Positions 15,509 to 23,874 of a DNA stretch of 23,929 bases are shown in pieces. The notes under the pieces are model-generated. The model was given only the letters and a program-made list of their open reading frames with translations. It was not told where the DNA came from and did no database searches. Numbering within the stretch: position 1 is the first letter of the stretch; every line of letters starts with the position of its first letter. A program made the position numbers and the translations under genes. This DNA comes from GCA-2786165 sp964625775 (GTDB lineage Bacteria > Pseudomonadota > Gammaproteobacteria > Legionellales > Legionellaceae), in assembly GCA_964625775.1 (NCBI GenBank), contig CAZVEH010000033.1, forward strand, positions 1 to 23,929, given 5' to 3'.

Positions 15509-17737
15509 CTAGTGGGAATGACCAAGCATTCTATCTAACCACCGTGGTAAATACCAATTCCATTTTTTCATCAGCGCCATTGTGGAAGGCACTAAAATGG
15601 TTCTGATCGCAAAGGCATCCACAAAAATGGCCACAGCAATACCAAGACCAAACTGCTTTACCATGAGCACATCAGCGACCATAAAGGATCCGCATAACAC
15701 AATGACAATTAATGCAGCACTGGTGATAATCCGGCTGCTTTTGACTATTCCGTAAATAATACTCTTTTCATTGTTTTGGGTGCTGATGTATGACTCGTGA
15801 ATGCGTGTAAGAAGAAAGACTTCGTAATCCATAGAAAACCCAAACAAGGCACAAAAAATAATAATAATCAGATTAATATCCAAAATACCTTGGGGGGTAA
15901 AGTGTAAAATAGTATGGAAATGGCCTTCTTGAAAAATGTAAACCAAAACGCCATAACTGGTGCAGAGGCTCAAAATGTTCATAAAAATTGCTTTAAACGG
16001 CAAGAACACAGAACGAAGCAAAACCAACAAGATCAAATAAGTCAACGTAAAAATCCATAATAACGCATAGGGTGCTATTTTGGCGACGGTATCTAAAACT
16101 TCGTCATTGATAACAGGTACACCTGTTAGCGTCGTAGTCATGCCTTTGCCAGCCTTTAAAGCGCGTAAATCAGAGATCAATGTTTTGGTTTCATTCGAGT
16201 CAGCTGGATAACGACTGATGACTTTGACCACGGTGAATTGACGTCGAGTGGTTTGCTCTAATAACTGCTCTAAATGGGGACTCTTCACTTTGGCTTGATA
16301 AAGCGCTTTATATTGACGTTTGTTGATGGAGGATTTGATAGAAACAATGCTGTTTACTTCAGCCACTGCAGGATTCGTTTTGATTTTGTGAACCAAGTCA
16401 TACAATTTTGACAAGTATTTCGGAGAAAGAATCTTGCCGTCCTTAGAGGAAACAATCAATAAAATTGGGTTTAATTCGTGTTCGTTGAAATGTTTTTCAT
16501 AGGTGTTAAAAAACATTTGGTTGTCGGAATGCGCAGGTAATACTTGCAAATCTGAAATGCCAATTTGAATTTTCATGATGGTATAAGCCAAAAACAACAA
16601 AAAAAACAAAGTGAAGAAAAAGTATTTTAAAGGGTTGTGTACCACTGTATGCGCGATTTTATACCATATGTTGCGTGTATTTGCAGGATTTATGGGTTTG
16701 GTATGAATATTACGAATGGCAAATGAATTGATTCGATGCCCTAGAACACCCAAAATAGCGGGTAATAAGGTAAGCGCCATGAGCACTGCAACAAATACGG
16801 CAACCAGACCACCAATACCAATTGAAAATAAGATATTTATAGGGAAAAAGAGTAGCGCACTTAAACTGGTAAATACAGCAAGGCCACTATAAAACACAGC
16901 CTTACCTGCAGTGGCTAAAGTAACTTGTATACATAGTGGAATGGCGTGTCCTTTTTCCAGTTCTTCCCGAAAACGATTGATGACGAACAGGGCATAATCC
17001 AAGCTAAGACACAGACCAAGTAATAAAGCGATATTAAGCGTGAATATAGACAAAGAAGTTTGATGCCCAATAATATATAGGCTTGTTAGAATGACTGCGG
17101 CGCATCCTCCTCCAATTATTACAGGCACTAATGTCGCCACCAAGGTTCCAAAAATAATCAGCAAGGTAACGATAGAAATTGGTGCAGCAATGAGATCTCC
17201 CTTAAAGAGATCCTCTTGGGTTTGACGGTTTATGTTCTCAATAAAAATGGGTTCACCACCCAGTTGCATTGTCATTGATTTTGGTTGTTTGATCGCGGTT
17301 GTAAATTCTTTGAGTTCTTCATCAGACAAAGTTTTAGACGATTTCAGCAATACCACGACGTAGGCCGTGTGTTTATCGTCAGAAATTTGCGCCGCCTGGG
17401 GATAAATAATTTCATTTTCGATATCAAGATGTTTTAAACCCGCTAAGGAGGCCTTCATGCGGCTAAGATATTCTGGATCAGTCGCTTCCAAGTGTTCGCT
17501 ATGGTAAAGAATAATAAATTGATTACGACCATAACCGAGTTTTTTATTGAGAAATTGATCTGCCTGCTCGCTATCGGAACCTTCGGCAACAAAACCTGTG
17601 GATTGAAACGGATCAATGATATCGTCTAGACAGGGAACGCAAGCCAGAATAATTGCAATCCAGACAAAAATGATGGCTTTACGGTACCGATAGACCATCT
17701 TGCCAAATTGAAAAAAAAGGTCATTCGATGGTGTCAT
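15509..17737 (-). CDS. MMPL/RND-family transporter
   Basis: This inner-membrane protein of about 742 residues has the RND layout of two halves, each with one membrane span, a large periplasmic loop and five further spans. Conserved membrane motifs are LGLCLSLDYALFVINRFREE with Asp247-Tyr248, AGKAVFYSGLAVF, and FGFSMDYEVFLLTRIHESY with Asp637-Tyr638. The paired Asp-Tyr residues correspond by position to the proton-relay pairs of mycobacterial MmpL3, so proton-driven export of a lipid or amphiphile is likely. The substrate cannot be predicted. Start is uncertain: GTG 17752 adds five codons, while ATG 17737 has GAGA about 9 bases upstream. No periplasmic adaptor or outer-membrane channel is adjacent, consistent with MMPL rather than tripartite efflux pumps. 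Confidence 0.9.
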   Translation of the reverse strand: MTPSNDLFFQFGKMVYRYRKAIIFVWIAIILACVPCLDDIIDPFQSTGFVAEGSDSEQADQFLNKKLGYGRNQFIILYHSEHLEATDPEYLSRMKASLAGLKHLDIENEIIYPQAAQISDDKHTAYVVVLLKSSKTLSDEELKEFTTAIKQPKSMTMQLGGEPIFIENINRQTQEDLFKGDLIAAPISIVTLLIIFGTLVATLVPVIIGGGCAAVILTSLYIIGHQTSLSIFTLNIALLLGLCLSLDYALFVINRFREELEKGHAIPLCIQVTLATAGKAVFYSGLAVFTSLSALLFFPINILFSIGIGGLVAVFVAVLMALTLLPAILGVLGHRINSFAIRNIHTKPINPANTRNIWYKIAHTVVHNPLKYFFFTLFFLLFLAYTIMKIQIGISDLQVLPAHSDNQMFFNTYEKHFNEHELNPILLIVSSKDGKILSPKYLSKLYDLVHKIKTNPAVAEVNSIVSIKSSINKRQYKALYQAKVKSPHLEQLLEQTTRRQFTVVKVISRYPADSNETKTLISDLRALKAGKGMTTTLTGVPVINDEVLDTVAKIAPYALLWIFTLTYLILLVLLRSVFLPFKAIFMNILSLCTSYGVLVYIFQEGHFHTILHFTPQGILDINLIIIIFCALFGFSMDYEVFLLTRIHESYISTQNNEKSIIYGIVKSSRIITSAALIVIVLCGSFMVADVLMVKQFGLGIAVAIFVDAFAIRTILVPSTMALMKKWNWYLPRWLDRMLGHSH

Positions 17738-17868
17738 CACATGAATTCTCACATCAATATAAATTTATTTAGCCACTATTCAGCATCGTTCAAGCAAATG
17801 TCAGAGCGGTCGCACTCAGATCAGAGGTTTGTGGCCAAGGTCTATAATTTTGGTGAATAGATACGTTC

Positions 17869-17896
17869 ATTATAGAACTAGATGCATATTTATCAA
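17869..17896 (-). promoter_or_regulatory. Sigma70-like promoter of the MMPL gene
   Basis: On the minus strand TTGATA (complement of 17891-17896), a 16-base spacer and a perfect TATAAT (complement of 17869-17874) lie in the gap between the SseB-family gene and the transporter. The transcript would carry a leader of about 120 bases, long enough for regulation, but I saw no recognisable riboswitch in it. Confidence 0.55.
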
Positions 17897-17937
17897 ATGA
17901 GTTAAACAAGCATTCTCGTGTATGGGTCGATTTGAGT

Positions 17938-18333
17938 TTACGCATTATTCCCAAACAACTTTAAAACCATACTCCGCATTCTAGCAAGTTCACCCGGATT
18001 AAACTCTTTATAAATTGGACTACCAATGTTCAAACTGACGATAATATCGTCGCCAATGCCTTTTAATAAATCAACGCCTGAAAGCTTAAGCAACTCAATA
18101 TCATCTTTAATAGGATTTGCCCAGTCATCAAAATACGCCATACTGGTGAAAACAGGCAAGAACACTTGCTGATGGCTTTCTAAATATAATACTTTGGGCT
18201 CTTCAAGCACTGAGGATTTTTCAATAGGAATGATAAAATTCGCTTTGATAAATTCCAAATAAGCCTTGTTGGCTAGTGGTGTATCGCCTGCTGCTTGGAT
18301 GGCGTTGTAGATGGCTTGTTCAATTGCATTCAT
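17938..18333 (-). CDS. SseB-family protein
   Basis: This 131-residue protein resembles the SseB N-terminal domain family: MNAIEQAIYNAIQAAGDTPL, VLYLESHQQVFLPVFTSMAYF and a SPIYKEFNPGELARMR tail. The family is named for enhanced serine sensitivity protein SseB, whose biochemical role is poorly defined; related domains occur widely in cytosolic proteins. The open frame extends upstream to ATG 18426 (162 residues). I prefer ATG 18333 because family similarity appears to begin there and the extra part overlaps the divergent MFS promoter at 18410-18437, but both starts have weak AG-rich sites upstream. The transporter gene lies downstream on the same strand with its own promoter. Confidence 0.75.
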   Translation of the reverse strand: MNAIEQAIYNAIQAAGDTPLANKAYLEFIKANFIIPIEKSSVLEEPKVLYLESHQQVFLPVFTSMAYFDDWANPIKDDIELLKLSGVDLLKGIGDDIIVSLNIGSPIYKEFNPGELARMRSMVLKLFGNNA

Positions 18334-18409
18334 ATTCAAAACTCTGCTGACCAAAATGCGTTTTTTGCGGTGTTTCTCGGCGAAAATGAAACGCACGCCA
18401 TGCACTTGG

Positions 18410-18437
18410 TTGAAATTTAAAAGCATATCAGTATACT
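18410..18437 (+). promoter_or_regulatory. Sigma70-like promoter of the MFS gene
   Basis: TTGAAA (18410-18415), a 16-base spacer and TATACT (18432-18437) lie about 40 bases before the MFS start codon. Transcription would begin near 18444. The site overlaps the longest possible SseB-family reading frame on the other strand. Confidence 0.5.
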
Positions 18438-18476
18438 CTTTCTTTCTTAAATCTGCAGTATGTTTGGATGGTTTAG

Positions 18477-19748
18477 ATGATAAAAAACACTTATAAAGAG
18501 TCTCGCGCTTGGTTTATTTGGGGACTTGCAGCAGCCTTTTATTTCTCTGATTATTTAGCTCGAGTGGCGCCTGGTGTGATGCACAGAGAGTTACAAGACG
18601 CATTTGGCATCAATGAAGTGGGTTTTACGACACTGACTGCCTTTTTCTATATCCCCTATATCATCATGCAGATTCCAGTTGGCTTAACCGTGGATCGTAT
18701 TAAAATTAGATATCTCCTGACATCCATGTCTTTGATCACTGCTGTGGGTTGTTGTGTATTTGCCATGTCGCATGGTTTGTTCGTGGCCTCGTTTGCGCGA
18801 TTATTGATAGGGTTCAGTGCTGCATTTGCATTTATTTCCGCATTACGGTTGGCCACTTCTTGGTTTCCACCGGCAAAGCTGGGTTTGTTAGCGGGCTTAA
18901 CCCAAGCACTGGGCATGTTAGGTGCTTCGGCAGGGCAGGCACCTTTGTCTTATCTGGTGACGGCTGTAGGTTGGCGTCAAAGCATGGTGATGGTCTCTAC
19001 TATTTTTATTGTACTGGCGGTACTGTTGTTTCGCTATGTACAAGATAGTCCAGAGATGAGCAAAAAAATCAAAAAAACTCAGGAAGCATCGATCTCAGTG
19101 TGGATGAGTCTGAAAGGTGTTTTAACGAATCGTCAAGCCTGGCTAAATGCTTTGTATGCGGGGTTTTTGTACGCACCAACAACAGTAATTGGAGAGTCGA
19201 TAGGACCTGCTTATTTGGCATATGGCCGTGGATTATCTATACATTCTGCAGCGTTTGCGGTAGGGTTGATTTTTATTGGATGGGTGATTGGTGGTCCCAT
19301 TTTTGGATATATTTCGGATAAAATAGGGCGTCGTAAGCCATTGATGATTCTTTCTGGTATTTGTGGTGCGATATTGACGTCCATATTTGTGTTTTATCCT
19401 GTTTTGCCAGGTTGGATAATTTGTGTGATTTTTTTCTGCTACGGCTTGACCAATAGCGGCGTAGCTCTGGCCTATGCAATGTCAACAGAATTGACCCATC
19501 GTATTGTCATAGGCACTGCAATTGCTTTCACCAATATGATGTCTATTTTTGTGGGGGCTGGATTGCAGCCTTTGGTTGGTTTTTTAGTTGACCGGCACTC
19601 AGGGTCTCGAGGATATCACGTTGAATTGCTGCGATTGTCTGATTTTCAAGCTGGCTTGTGGTTATTGCCTATTTTCTCATTGGTAGCTTGCTTGCTAGTG
19701 CTATTCATCAAAGAAACCTATTGTAAGCGTGTAGAAGCAGATGCTTAG
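18477..19748 (+). CDS. Major facilitator superfamily permease
   Basis: This 423-residue, 12-span secondary transporter has hydrophobic segments throughout. Motif A-like loops are found in both halves: GLTVDRIKIRYLL after the second span and GYISDKIGRRKPL in the C-terminal half. RLLIGFSAAFAFISALRLAT fits the fourth span (motif B-like) and GLTQALGMLGASAGQAPLSY the fifth (motif C-like). The general look recalls sugar-phosphate or organic anion permeases of the GlpT/hexuronate group and related Legionellales transporters, but the substrate is not predictable. GGATGG lies just upstream of the ATG. It has its own promoter, and its end is followed by the tandem promoters of the DUF945 gene. Confidence 0.93.
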   Translation: MIKNTYKESRAWFIWGLAAAFYFSDYLARVAPGVMHRELQDAFGINEVGFTTLTAFFYIPYIIMQIPVGLTVDRIKIRYLLTSMSLITAVGCCVFAMSHGLFVASFARLLIGFSAAFAFISALRLATSWFPPAKLGLLAGLTQALGMLGASAGQAPLSYLVTAVGWRQSMVMVSTIFIVLAVLLFRYVQDSPEMSKKIKKTQEASISVWMSLKGVLTNRQAWLNALYAGFLYAPTTVIGESIGPAYLAYGRGLSIHSAAFAVGLIFIGWVIGGPIFGYISDKIGRRKPLMILSGICGAILTSIFVFYPVLPGWIICVIFFCYGLTNSGVALAYAMSTELTHRIVIGTAIAFTNMMSIFVGAGLQPLVGFLVDRHSGSRGYHVELLRLSDFQAGLWLLPIFSLVACLLVLFIKETYCKRVEADA

Positions 19749-19752
19749 AGTT

Positions 19753-19809
19753 TTGCTTAATGAGAAATAGCTGGATATACTGACACTATACAAAATCATA
19801 TCCTATACT
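19753..19809 (+). promoter_or_regulatory. Apparent tandem promoters before the DUF945 gene
   Basis: The decamer TATACTGACA occurs twice as a direct repeat, at 19776-19785 and 19804-19813. The first TATACT has TTGCTT (19753-19758) upstream with a 17-base spacer. The second TATACT (19804-19809) has CTGACA (19780-19785) upstream with an 18-base spacer. The first repeat thus supplies the -10 of one promoter and most of the -35 of the next. Transcripts would start near 19788 and 19816, with leaders of about 80 and 55 bases. Confidence 0.5.
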
Positions 19810-19869
19810 GACATACGATATTTGATTCATAATGACGAGTCAGTACTAAGGACATTTGGGAGAGCATGA

Positions 19870-21318
19870 ATGAAAAAATGGATAGGGTTGAGCGCTGTGC
19901 TTGCTGTGGTACTGGGGAGTGGGTATTACGGCATGGGTGTAATGACCGAGAGAACATTGAAAAAAAATATTGATGTTCTCAATCAATCTGATGGAGTGTC
20001 TGTAAAATTACAACATTATCACCGGGGTTGGTTCCATTCTCACGCTGATCTCAAGTGGACCCTGAAAGTTCCTCACAAGTCAGAACAACAACAAGGCAAA
20101 GTTGTAGATAAAATGTATGATGTTGATGTTCCACTAGATATTTTTCACGGTCCCATCATAGTGACTAACTCAACACTCAAATTTGGTTTAGGGTATGCGC
20201 AATCAAATGTGATTTTACCTGAGGTGTATGAGCAGCAATTTAAAGCTGTTTACGACAAAAATTCTACGATCCCACCTTTGAGCATTAGTGTTTTTGTGAA
20301 TTATTTGGCGAAGACCACCATTGAATTGAATATACCAAGTTTTAAATTAATCGCTAAAGAAGGAAAAAGTGAATTCAAATGGTTGGGCATGCATGTGACA
20401 ATTGCTGTATCAGCAAATAAAAAACACCTTCAAGGCCAGCTGATGGTCAAAGGATTTACTTGGTTTCATGATGGGATGAAAGGCATTCATGGGCCGGTGA
20501 ACAGTGATTTTGACCTGTCTCAAGGTGAAGATGATTTGTATTTGGGAGATGCACACTTACATTTGCCGTCCTTAATTTTGTTCAAAGACCAACAGAAAAC
20601 AGCCAGTTTAACTGACGCTCATTTGAACTCAAAAAGCAATGTTAAAGATGGGTTATACAATACATCCCTATCAGCTACTATTAAGCGTGCGACCCTGCAA
20701 AATAGACAGTATGGCTCAAGTTCACTGGACATTTCTATTCGTAATTTGGATGCAAACACTTTGGCCAAGATGAATCGAAAGCTCAATGAGTCTACAAATT
20801 TTTCTGAGAGCGCAAGACAACGAGTTTTCTTATCGCTAATTCCAGATTTGCCGGAACTTTTATGTAAAGGCGCCCAATTAAAGATAAGTCATTTTGAATT
20901 GAATTTGCCTGAAGGCAAACTGAATGCAGACGTTAATATTGAGTTGCCAAATGAACAACTGAGCAATCCCTTTCAATTATTACAAAAAATCAATGGAGAA
21001 GGACGGATTACGGTGTCTTCAGCTGTATTGACTCATTGGCTGCAACAACCGATCAGACAAAAAATCCTGACAACCATGAAATCAGAGCTTGCCGTGCCAA
21101 ACTCTGCTCCAGTCTCGGTTGTGCCACAGTCCAATGCACTTCCAACTGAGCATATCGAGGCGCAAGTGACCACTAAAACAACTGAAAAAATACAAGAGCT
21201 GATTCATTTAGGTGTTTTAACGCAAGTAGGTTCGGACTATGTGTTGATTCTCAAATTTTCAAAAGGTAAATTGTTTGTTAACGATCATCCTTTTACACCA
21301 TCTATGCTTGTAATTTAG
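19870..21318 (+). CDS. DUF945 (YdgA-like) family protein
   Basis: This 482-residue protein belongs by overall pattern to the DUF945/YdgA family of gammaproteobacterial envelope proteins. It has one N-terminal membrane anchor (about residues 4-23, WIGLSAVLAVVLGSGYYG) followed by the typical LKKNID...VKLQHYHRGWFHSHADL segment, a long beta-rich region and a C-terminal AxVTTKTTEKIQELI-type part. It probably faces the periplasm, attached to the inner membrane. The molecular function is not established. GGGAGAG lies 5-11 bases before ATG 19870; an overlapping ATG four bases earlier is out of frame. The gene is followed by a 71-bp gap to the next same-strand gene. Confidence 0.85.
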   Translation: MKKWIGLSAVLAVVLGSGYYGMGVMTERTLKKNIDVLNQSDGVSVKLQHYHRGWFHSHADLKWTLKVPHKSEQQQGKVVDKMYDVDVPLDIFHGPIIVTNSTLKFGLGYAQSNVILPEVYEQQFKAVYDKNSTIPPLSISVFVNYLAKTTIELNIPSFKLIAKEGKSEFKWLGMHVTIAVSANKKHLQGQLMVKGFTWFHDGMKGIHGPVNSDFDLSQGEDDLYLGDAHLHLPSLILFKDQQKTASLTDAHLNSKSNVKDGLYNTSLSATIKRATLQNRQYGSSSLDISIRNLDANTLAKMNRKLNESTNFSESARQRVFLSLIPDLPELLCKGAQLKISHFELNLPEGKLNADVNIELPNEQLSNPFQLLQKINGEGRITVSSAVLTHWLQQPIRQKILTTMKSELAVPNSAPVSVVPQSNALPTEHIEAQVTTKTTEKIQELIHLGVLTQVGSDYVLILKFSKGKLFVNDHPFTPSMLVI

Positions 21319-21345
21319 GCATATATGGTATGATTGTAATTTTTC

Positions 21346-21371
21346 GAGGTGTTAACACTTGTTAACATCTC
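21346..21371 (+). other. Inverted repeat in the leader of the 633-residue gene
   Basis: GAGGTGTTAAC (21346-21356) and GTTAACATCTC (21361-21371) form an 11-bp stem with one G-T pair and a 4-base loop. It ends 18 bases before ATG 21390, and a -10-like TATGAT lies at 21329-21334. No T-run follows, so a terminator is unlikely. It could be an operator or a translational control hairpin. Confidence 0.5.
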
Positions 21372-21389
21372 AAAGCACCCGGTTGTAAT

Positions 21390-23291
21390 ATGAGAGCAGT
21401 CAATGAACATCAACTCACAAGTCCTTTTTTGACCCACTTGGATCTGATTGAAGAAAAAATTCTAGCTTCAGTGAAAGAGATGGCAATTGATGTGTGTTTA
21501 TTCTCTGAATTTGGAGATATCAACGATGAGTCAATGCGACCTGATATAAAAATTATTTGGTCTTTGCATAGAATGACCACACTTTTCACGGCGATAAGGA
21601 AGGGGCCGGTAACCAGCAGTAATAGTTGGTTTATAAAAGCGGGATTTTACGCAAGGTTGCATCATTCTATATCTGAACTAGAAGATTGCTTGATCTTATT
21701 AATTACATTGGGATTTGGTCAGCCTGAGTCTGTAACAGAAGATAATCGATTCATACACGGAGCTATATTTTTTGAGATCATACATGCCTTGAATTGCGCT
21801 GAAGGCAAAGAACTATGGGAAAACCTGTACCAAAGTTCCGAGATTTGGCGACAGAGTATGAATGCGGTGCCGAGTTATTTATACAGTAGTTTGCTCAGTT
21901 ATTATCGAAAACAAGACGTGAACAAACAAGCGACATTGCTTGAGAGTGTGAAGTCTCTAAAACTTCATTCTTATATCTCCCGTTTATCCTCTCTGCCACT
22001 GACCACAAGAACATCTCTAGAAACTATTAAAGATCTGATCCAGCGCATCCCGAACGAGGTAGCGTCTACAGACGTGGTTAACACGCCAGATGTAGAGCAA
22101 AGACTGAAGATTCTCCTTTGTTTGAAAGGGCATTTGGTTTTGCCGAATCATTCTATCAGTGCCACATTGTTGTCTAAGCTCTTGCTGGAATTTCCCTGGG
22201 AACATGTCATCAACGCGTTTGATTCTTGTATCCCTGAACCGAATACTTATTCTTATTTGAAACCTGAAGATAAGCTTCGGCATGTTTTTGATGCAATTGT
22301 CCTTGATCCTGAGCAGAAGCATCAGTCTGAACTATGGTCCCTTATGCTTGATATCGGCACAGCGATTTCTCCGGTAGCCCCTAAGCATAGCTCTCCAGGA
22401 AAAGCATTCATTCAGGATCACACTAGCGACCGTGAGTATTATCCCAATGATCTGAACGAAGAGCTATACAACAATCTTACAGGATCAAAAAAAACGCAAT
22501 ATGTTCGTGATGCCCTAGTACTTATCAATGAAATGATAGATCGATTAACAGAAGAAAAAAAATGCATGAGCTTGATTCAACGGCTTGAAGCAGGCATCAC
22601 AACATATCAGACCTTAAAAAGACCATTACTGCTCAGGATAACTGAGGTAAGTGGCCTTCTAGACCAACAGCTGGCTCATCTAGAAACGTATGCTTTTAGT
22701 GAGGGCGCAGTGAAGCAATTCAGGCACTCTTCGCAAGTCTTTAATGAGACCCAGCGTTTATTGTGTTTAAAACAGCATCGGTTGACCTTGCACGAGATTT
22801 TAATGCCATTGCGAAGCATCAATCTGCCAGTGAGTGTTTTTTTGTACAAGAAAATAGCTAAGATAGAGCAAGATCTGCAGAAAATCTCCTTGGAAGGGGG
22901 CGTGTTGGAAGACTTGAATGTGCAGTTTGATCTTGCGATTGACCTTGTGACTCAATATGAAAAGACGTATAAAGAAGCTCAAGCACAATTTCTATTACCC
23001 CATTTTTGCAGCAAACCTGCCAGTCTTCCTTATATGTCTATTTTAGCATTACTAATGGCAAGTTTGACTGTTGCACTCTCTATAGCGGTCTTGACCGGAA
23101 ATCCTGGCTTTTCTTTTTTAGTGTGGCCTGCTTTGGCAAACTATTTGACCCCCGTTTGTATTGCGCTCGCAGGTACGGGAACGTTAATTGCAATTAAGTC
23201 GTTAATAGATTTGAGCCGACATTCCTTTTTTGCTTCGCAAATACCAGGTGAGGATGTCGAAGTGACTTTTGAACCCATAGCATCCTTATAA
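21390..23291 (+). CDS. Unknown 633-residue protein with C-terminal membrane pair
   Basis: I do not recognise the family. Residues 1 to about 540 are mainly helical and polar, with coiled-coil-like stretches such as MIDRLTEEKKCMSLIQRLEA and IEQDLQKISLEGG. Two hydrophobic segments follow, about residues 548-570 (YMSILALLMASLTVALSIAV) and 586-608 (LTPVCIALAGTGTLIAIKSL). A short acidic tail (GEDVEVTFEPIASL) ends the protein. There is no signal peptide. A large helical soluble part plus a C-terminal membrane hairpin is common among translocated effectors of Legionellales, but an ordinary inner-membrane protein is equally possible. No clear Shine-Dalgarno sequence precedes ATG 21390. The next gene is fis, with its own promoter. 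Confidence 0.8.
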   Translation: MRAVNEHQLTSPFLTHLDLIEEKILASVKEMAIDVCLFSEFGDINDESMRPDIKIIWSLHRMTTLFTAIRKGPVTSSNSWFIKAGFYARLHHSISELEDCLILLITLGFGQPESVTEDNRFIHGAIFFEIIHALNCAEGKELWENLYQSSEIWRQSMNAVPSYLYSSLLSYYRKQDVNKQATLLESVKSLKLHSYISRLSSLPLTTRTSLETIKDLIQRIPNEVASTDVVNTPDVEQRLKILLCLKGHLVLPNHSISATLLSKLLLEFPWEHVINAFDSCIPEPNTYSYLKPEDKLRHVFDAIVLDPEQKHQSELWSLMLDIGTAISPVAPKHSSPGKAFIQDHTSDREYYPNDLNEELYNNLTGSKKTQYVRDALVLINEMIDRLTEEKKCMSLIQRLEAGITTYQTLKRPLLLRITEVSGLLDQQLAHLETYAFSEGAVKQFRHSSQVFNETQRLLCLKQHRLTLHEILMPLRSINLPVSVFLYKKIAKIEQDLQKISLEGGVLEDLNVQFDLAIDLVTQYEKTYKEAQAQFLLPHFCSKPASLPYMSILALLMASLTVALSIAVLTGNPGFSFLVWPALANYLTPVCIALAGTGTLIAIKSLIDLSRHSFFASQIPGEDVEVTFEPIASL

Positions 23292-23317
23292 TTAATAGAA
23301 TTTTATGCATTATTATC

Positions 23318-23346
23318 TTGTCAGGAATTGTGCAATTCGATAGAAT
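23318..23346 (+). promoter_or_regulatory. Sigma70 promoter of fis with palindromic spacer
   Basis: TTGTCA (23318-23323), a 17-base spacer and TAGAAT (23341-23346) make a strong sigma70 match. The spacer holds the inverted repeat GAATTGTGCAATTC (23325-23338), a possible operator. Transcription from about 23353 would give a short leader with the ribosome binding site AAAGGAG at 23359-23365. Confidence 0.65.
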
Positions 23347-23374
23347 AATCCTTTTCGCAAAGGAGTTAATAATA

Positions 23375-23656
23375 ATGACAACAATAAGCAATGAGACAGG
23401 AGATACGACGGCGTCTTTAGCTGCAAGTGTAACCCAATCGGTGCAAAATTATTTTTCAGAATTGAAAGGCACTGATCCTGTTGATTTGTATCAATTTGTA
23501 TTGGAAGAAGTTGAAACACCACTATTTAAAGCGGTTATGGAACATTGCAAATACAATCAATCTCGCGCTGCTATCATGCTTGGTATTAGTCGTGGTACAT
23601 TGAGAACAAAATTACGTCATTATTTTGATGATAAATACGTCGGCTCACGTGATTAA
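23375..23656 (+). CDS. DNA-binding protein Fis
   Basis: Fis is a small dimeric nucleoid protein that bends DNA and modulates rRNA promoters, recombination and growth-phase genes. The 93-residue product has the family layout: a variable N-terminal arm, DLYQFVLEEVETPLF (dimer helices), and a C-terminal helix-turn-helix NQSRAAIMLGISRGTLRTKL that is nearly the enterobacterial sequence. Length is close to the usual 98. ATG 23375 is chosen because AAAGGAG sits 9 bases upstream, whereas the longer frame from 23318 begins inside the -35 box. It is not linked to dusB as in enterobacteria. It has its own promoter and terminator. In Legionella, Fis homologues regulate virulence traits, which is context only. 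Confidence 0.95.
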   Translation: MTTISNETGDTTASLAASVTQSVQNYFSELKGTDPVDLYQFVLEEVETPLFKAVMEHCKYNQSRAAIMLGISRGTLRTKLRHYFDDKYVGSRD

Positions 23657-23664
23657 AATAGAGC

Positions 23665-23703
23665 GACATAAAAAGACCCAATATTTTGGGTTTTTTTATG
23701 TCT
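23665..23703 (+). terminator. Intrinsic terminator of fis
   Basis: GACATAAAAAGACCCAA pairs with TTGGGTTTTTTTATGTC around a short TATT-type loop, a long stem with an ACCCAA / TTGGGT core followed directly by seven T residues. It starts 8 bases after the fis stop. The matching A-run on the left means it could also stop minus-strand transcription. Confidence 0.9.
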
Positions 23704-23874
23704 GAAAACAGCTGTTTATTTAGTTCTTCAACAACCACGGTATCGGGACTATCTTAGGATTTATCTTAGGCGGTTTAATCTTAAGCCGCCAACTCAAGAT
23801 GAGTCATGGAAATTTGAAATTTTAAGGCATGCCGTGATTTGCCCTGGGATTTTTAATCCAATTTTAAAATAATA
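23704..23874. other. Gap between fis terminator and end repeat
   Basis: No convincing gene is present. A hairpin GGCGGTTTAA (23769-23778) / TTAAGCCGCC (23781-23790) with one G-T pair lies in the middle without a T-run. One frame (23724-23825) reads GIGTILGFILGGLILSRQ, a membrane-helix-like piece without a start codon, which could be a decayed gene end. This is weak evidence. Confidence 0.4.

Noticed and set aside
23724..23825. Open frame with a membrane-helix-like stretch after fis
   Set aside because: It has no start codon and only 33 codons. It was kept only as a note in the description of the gap.
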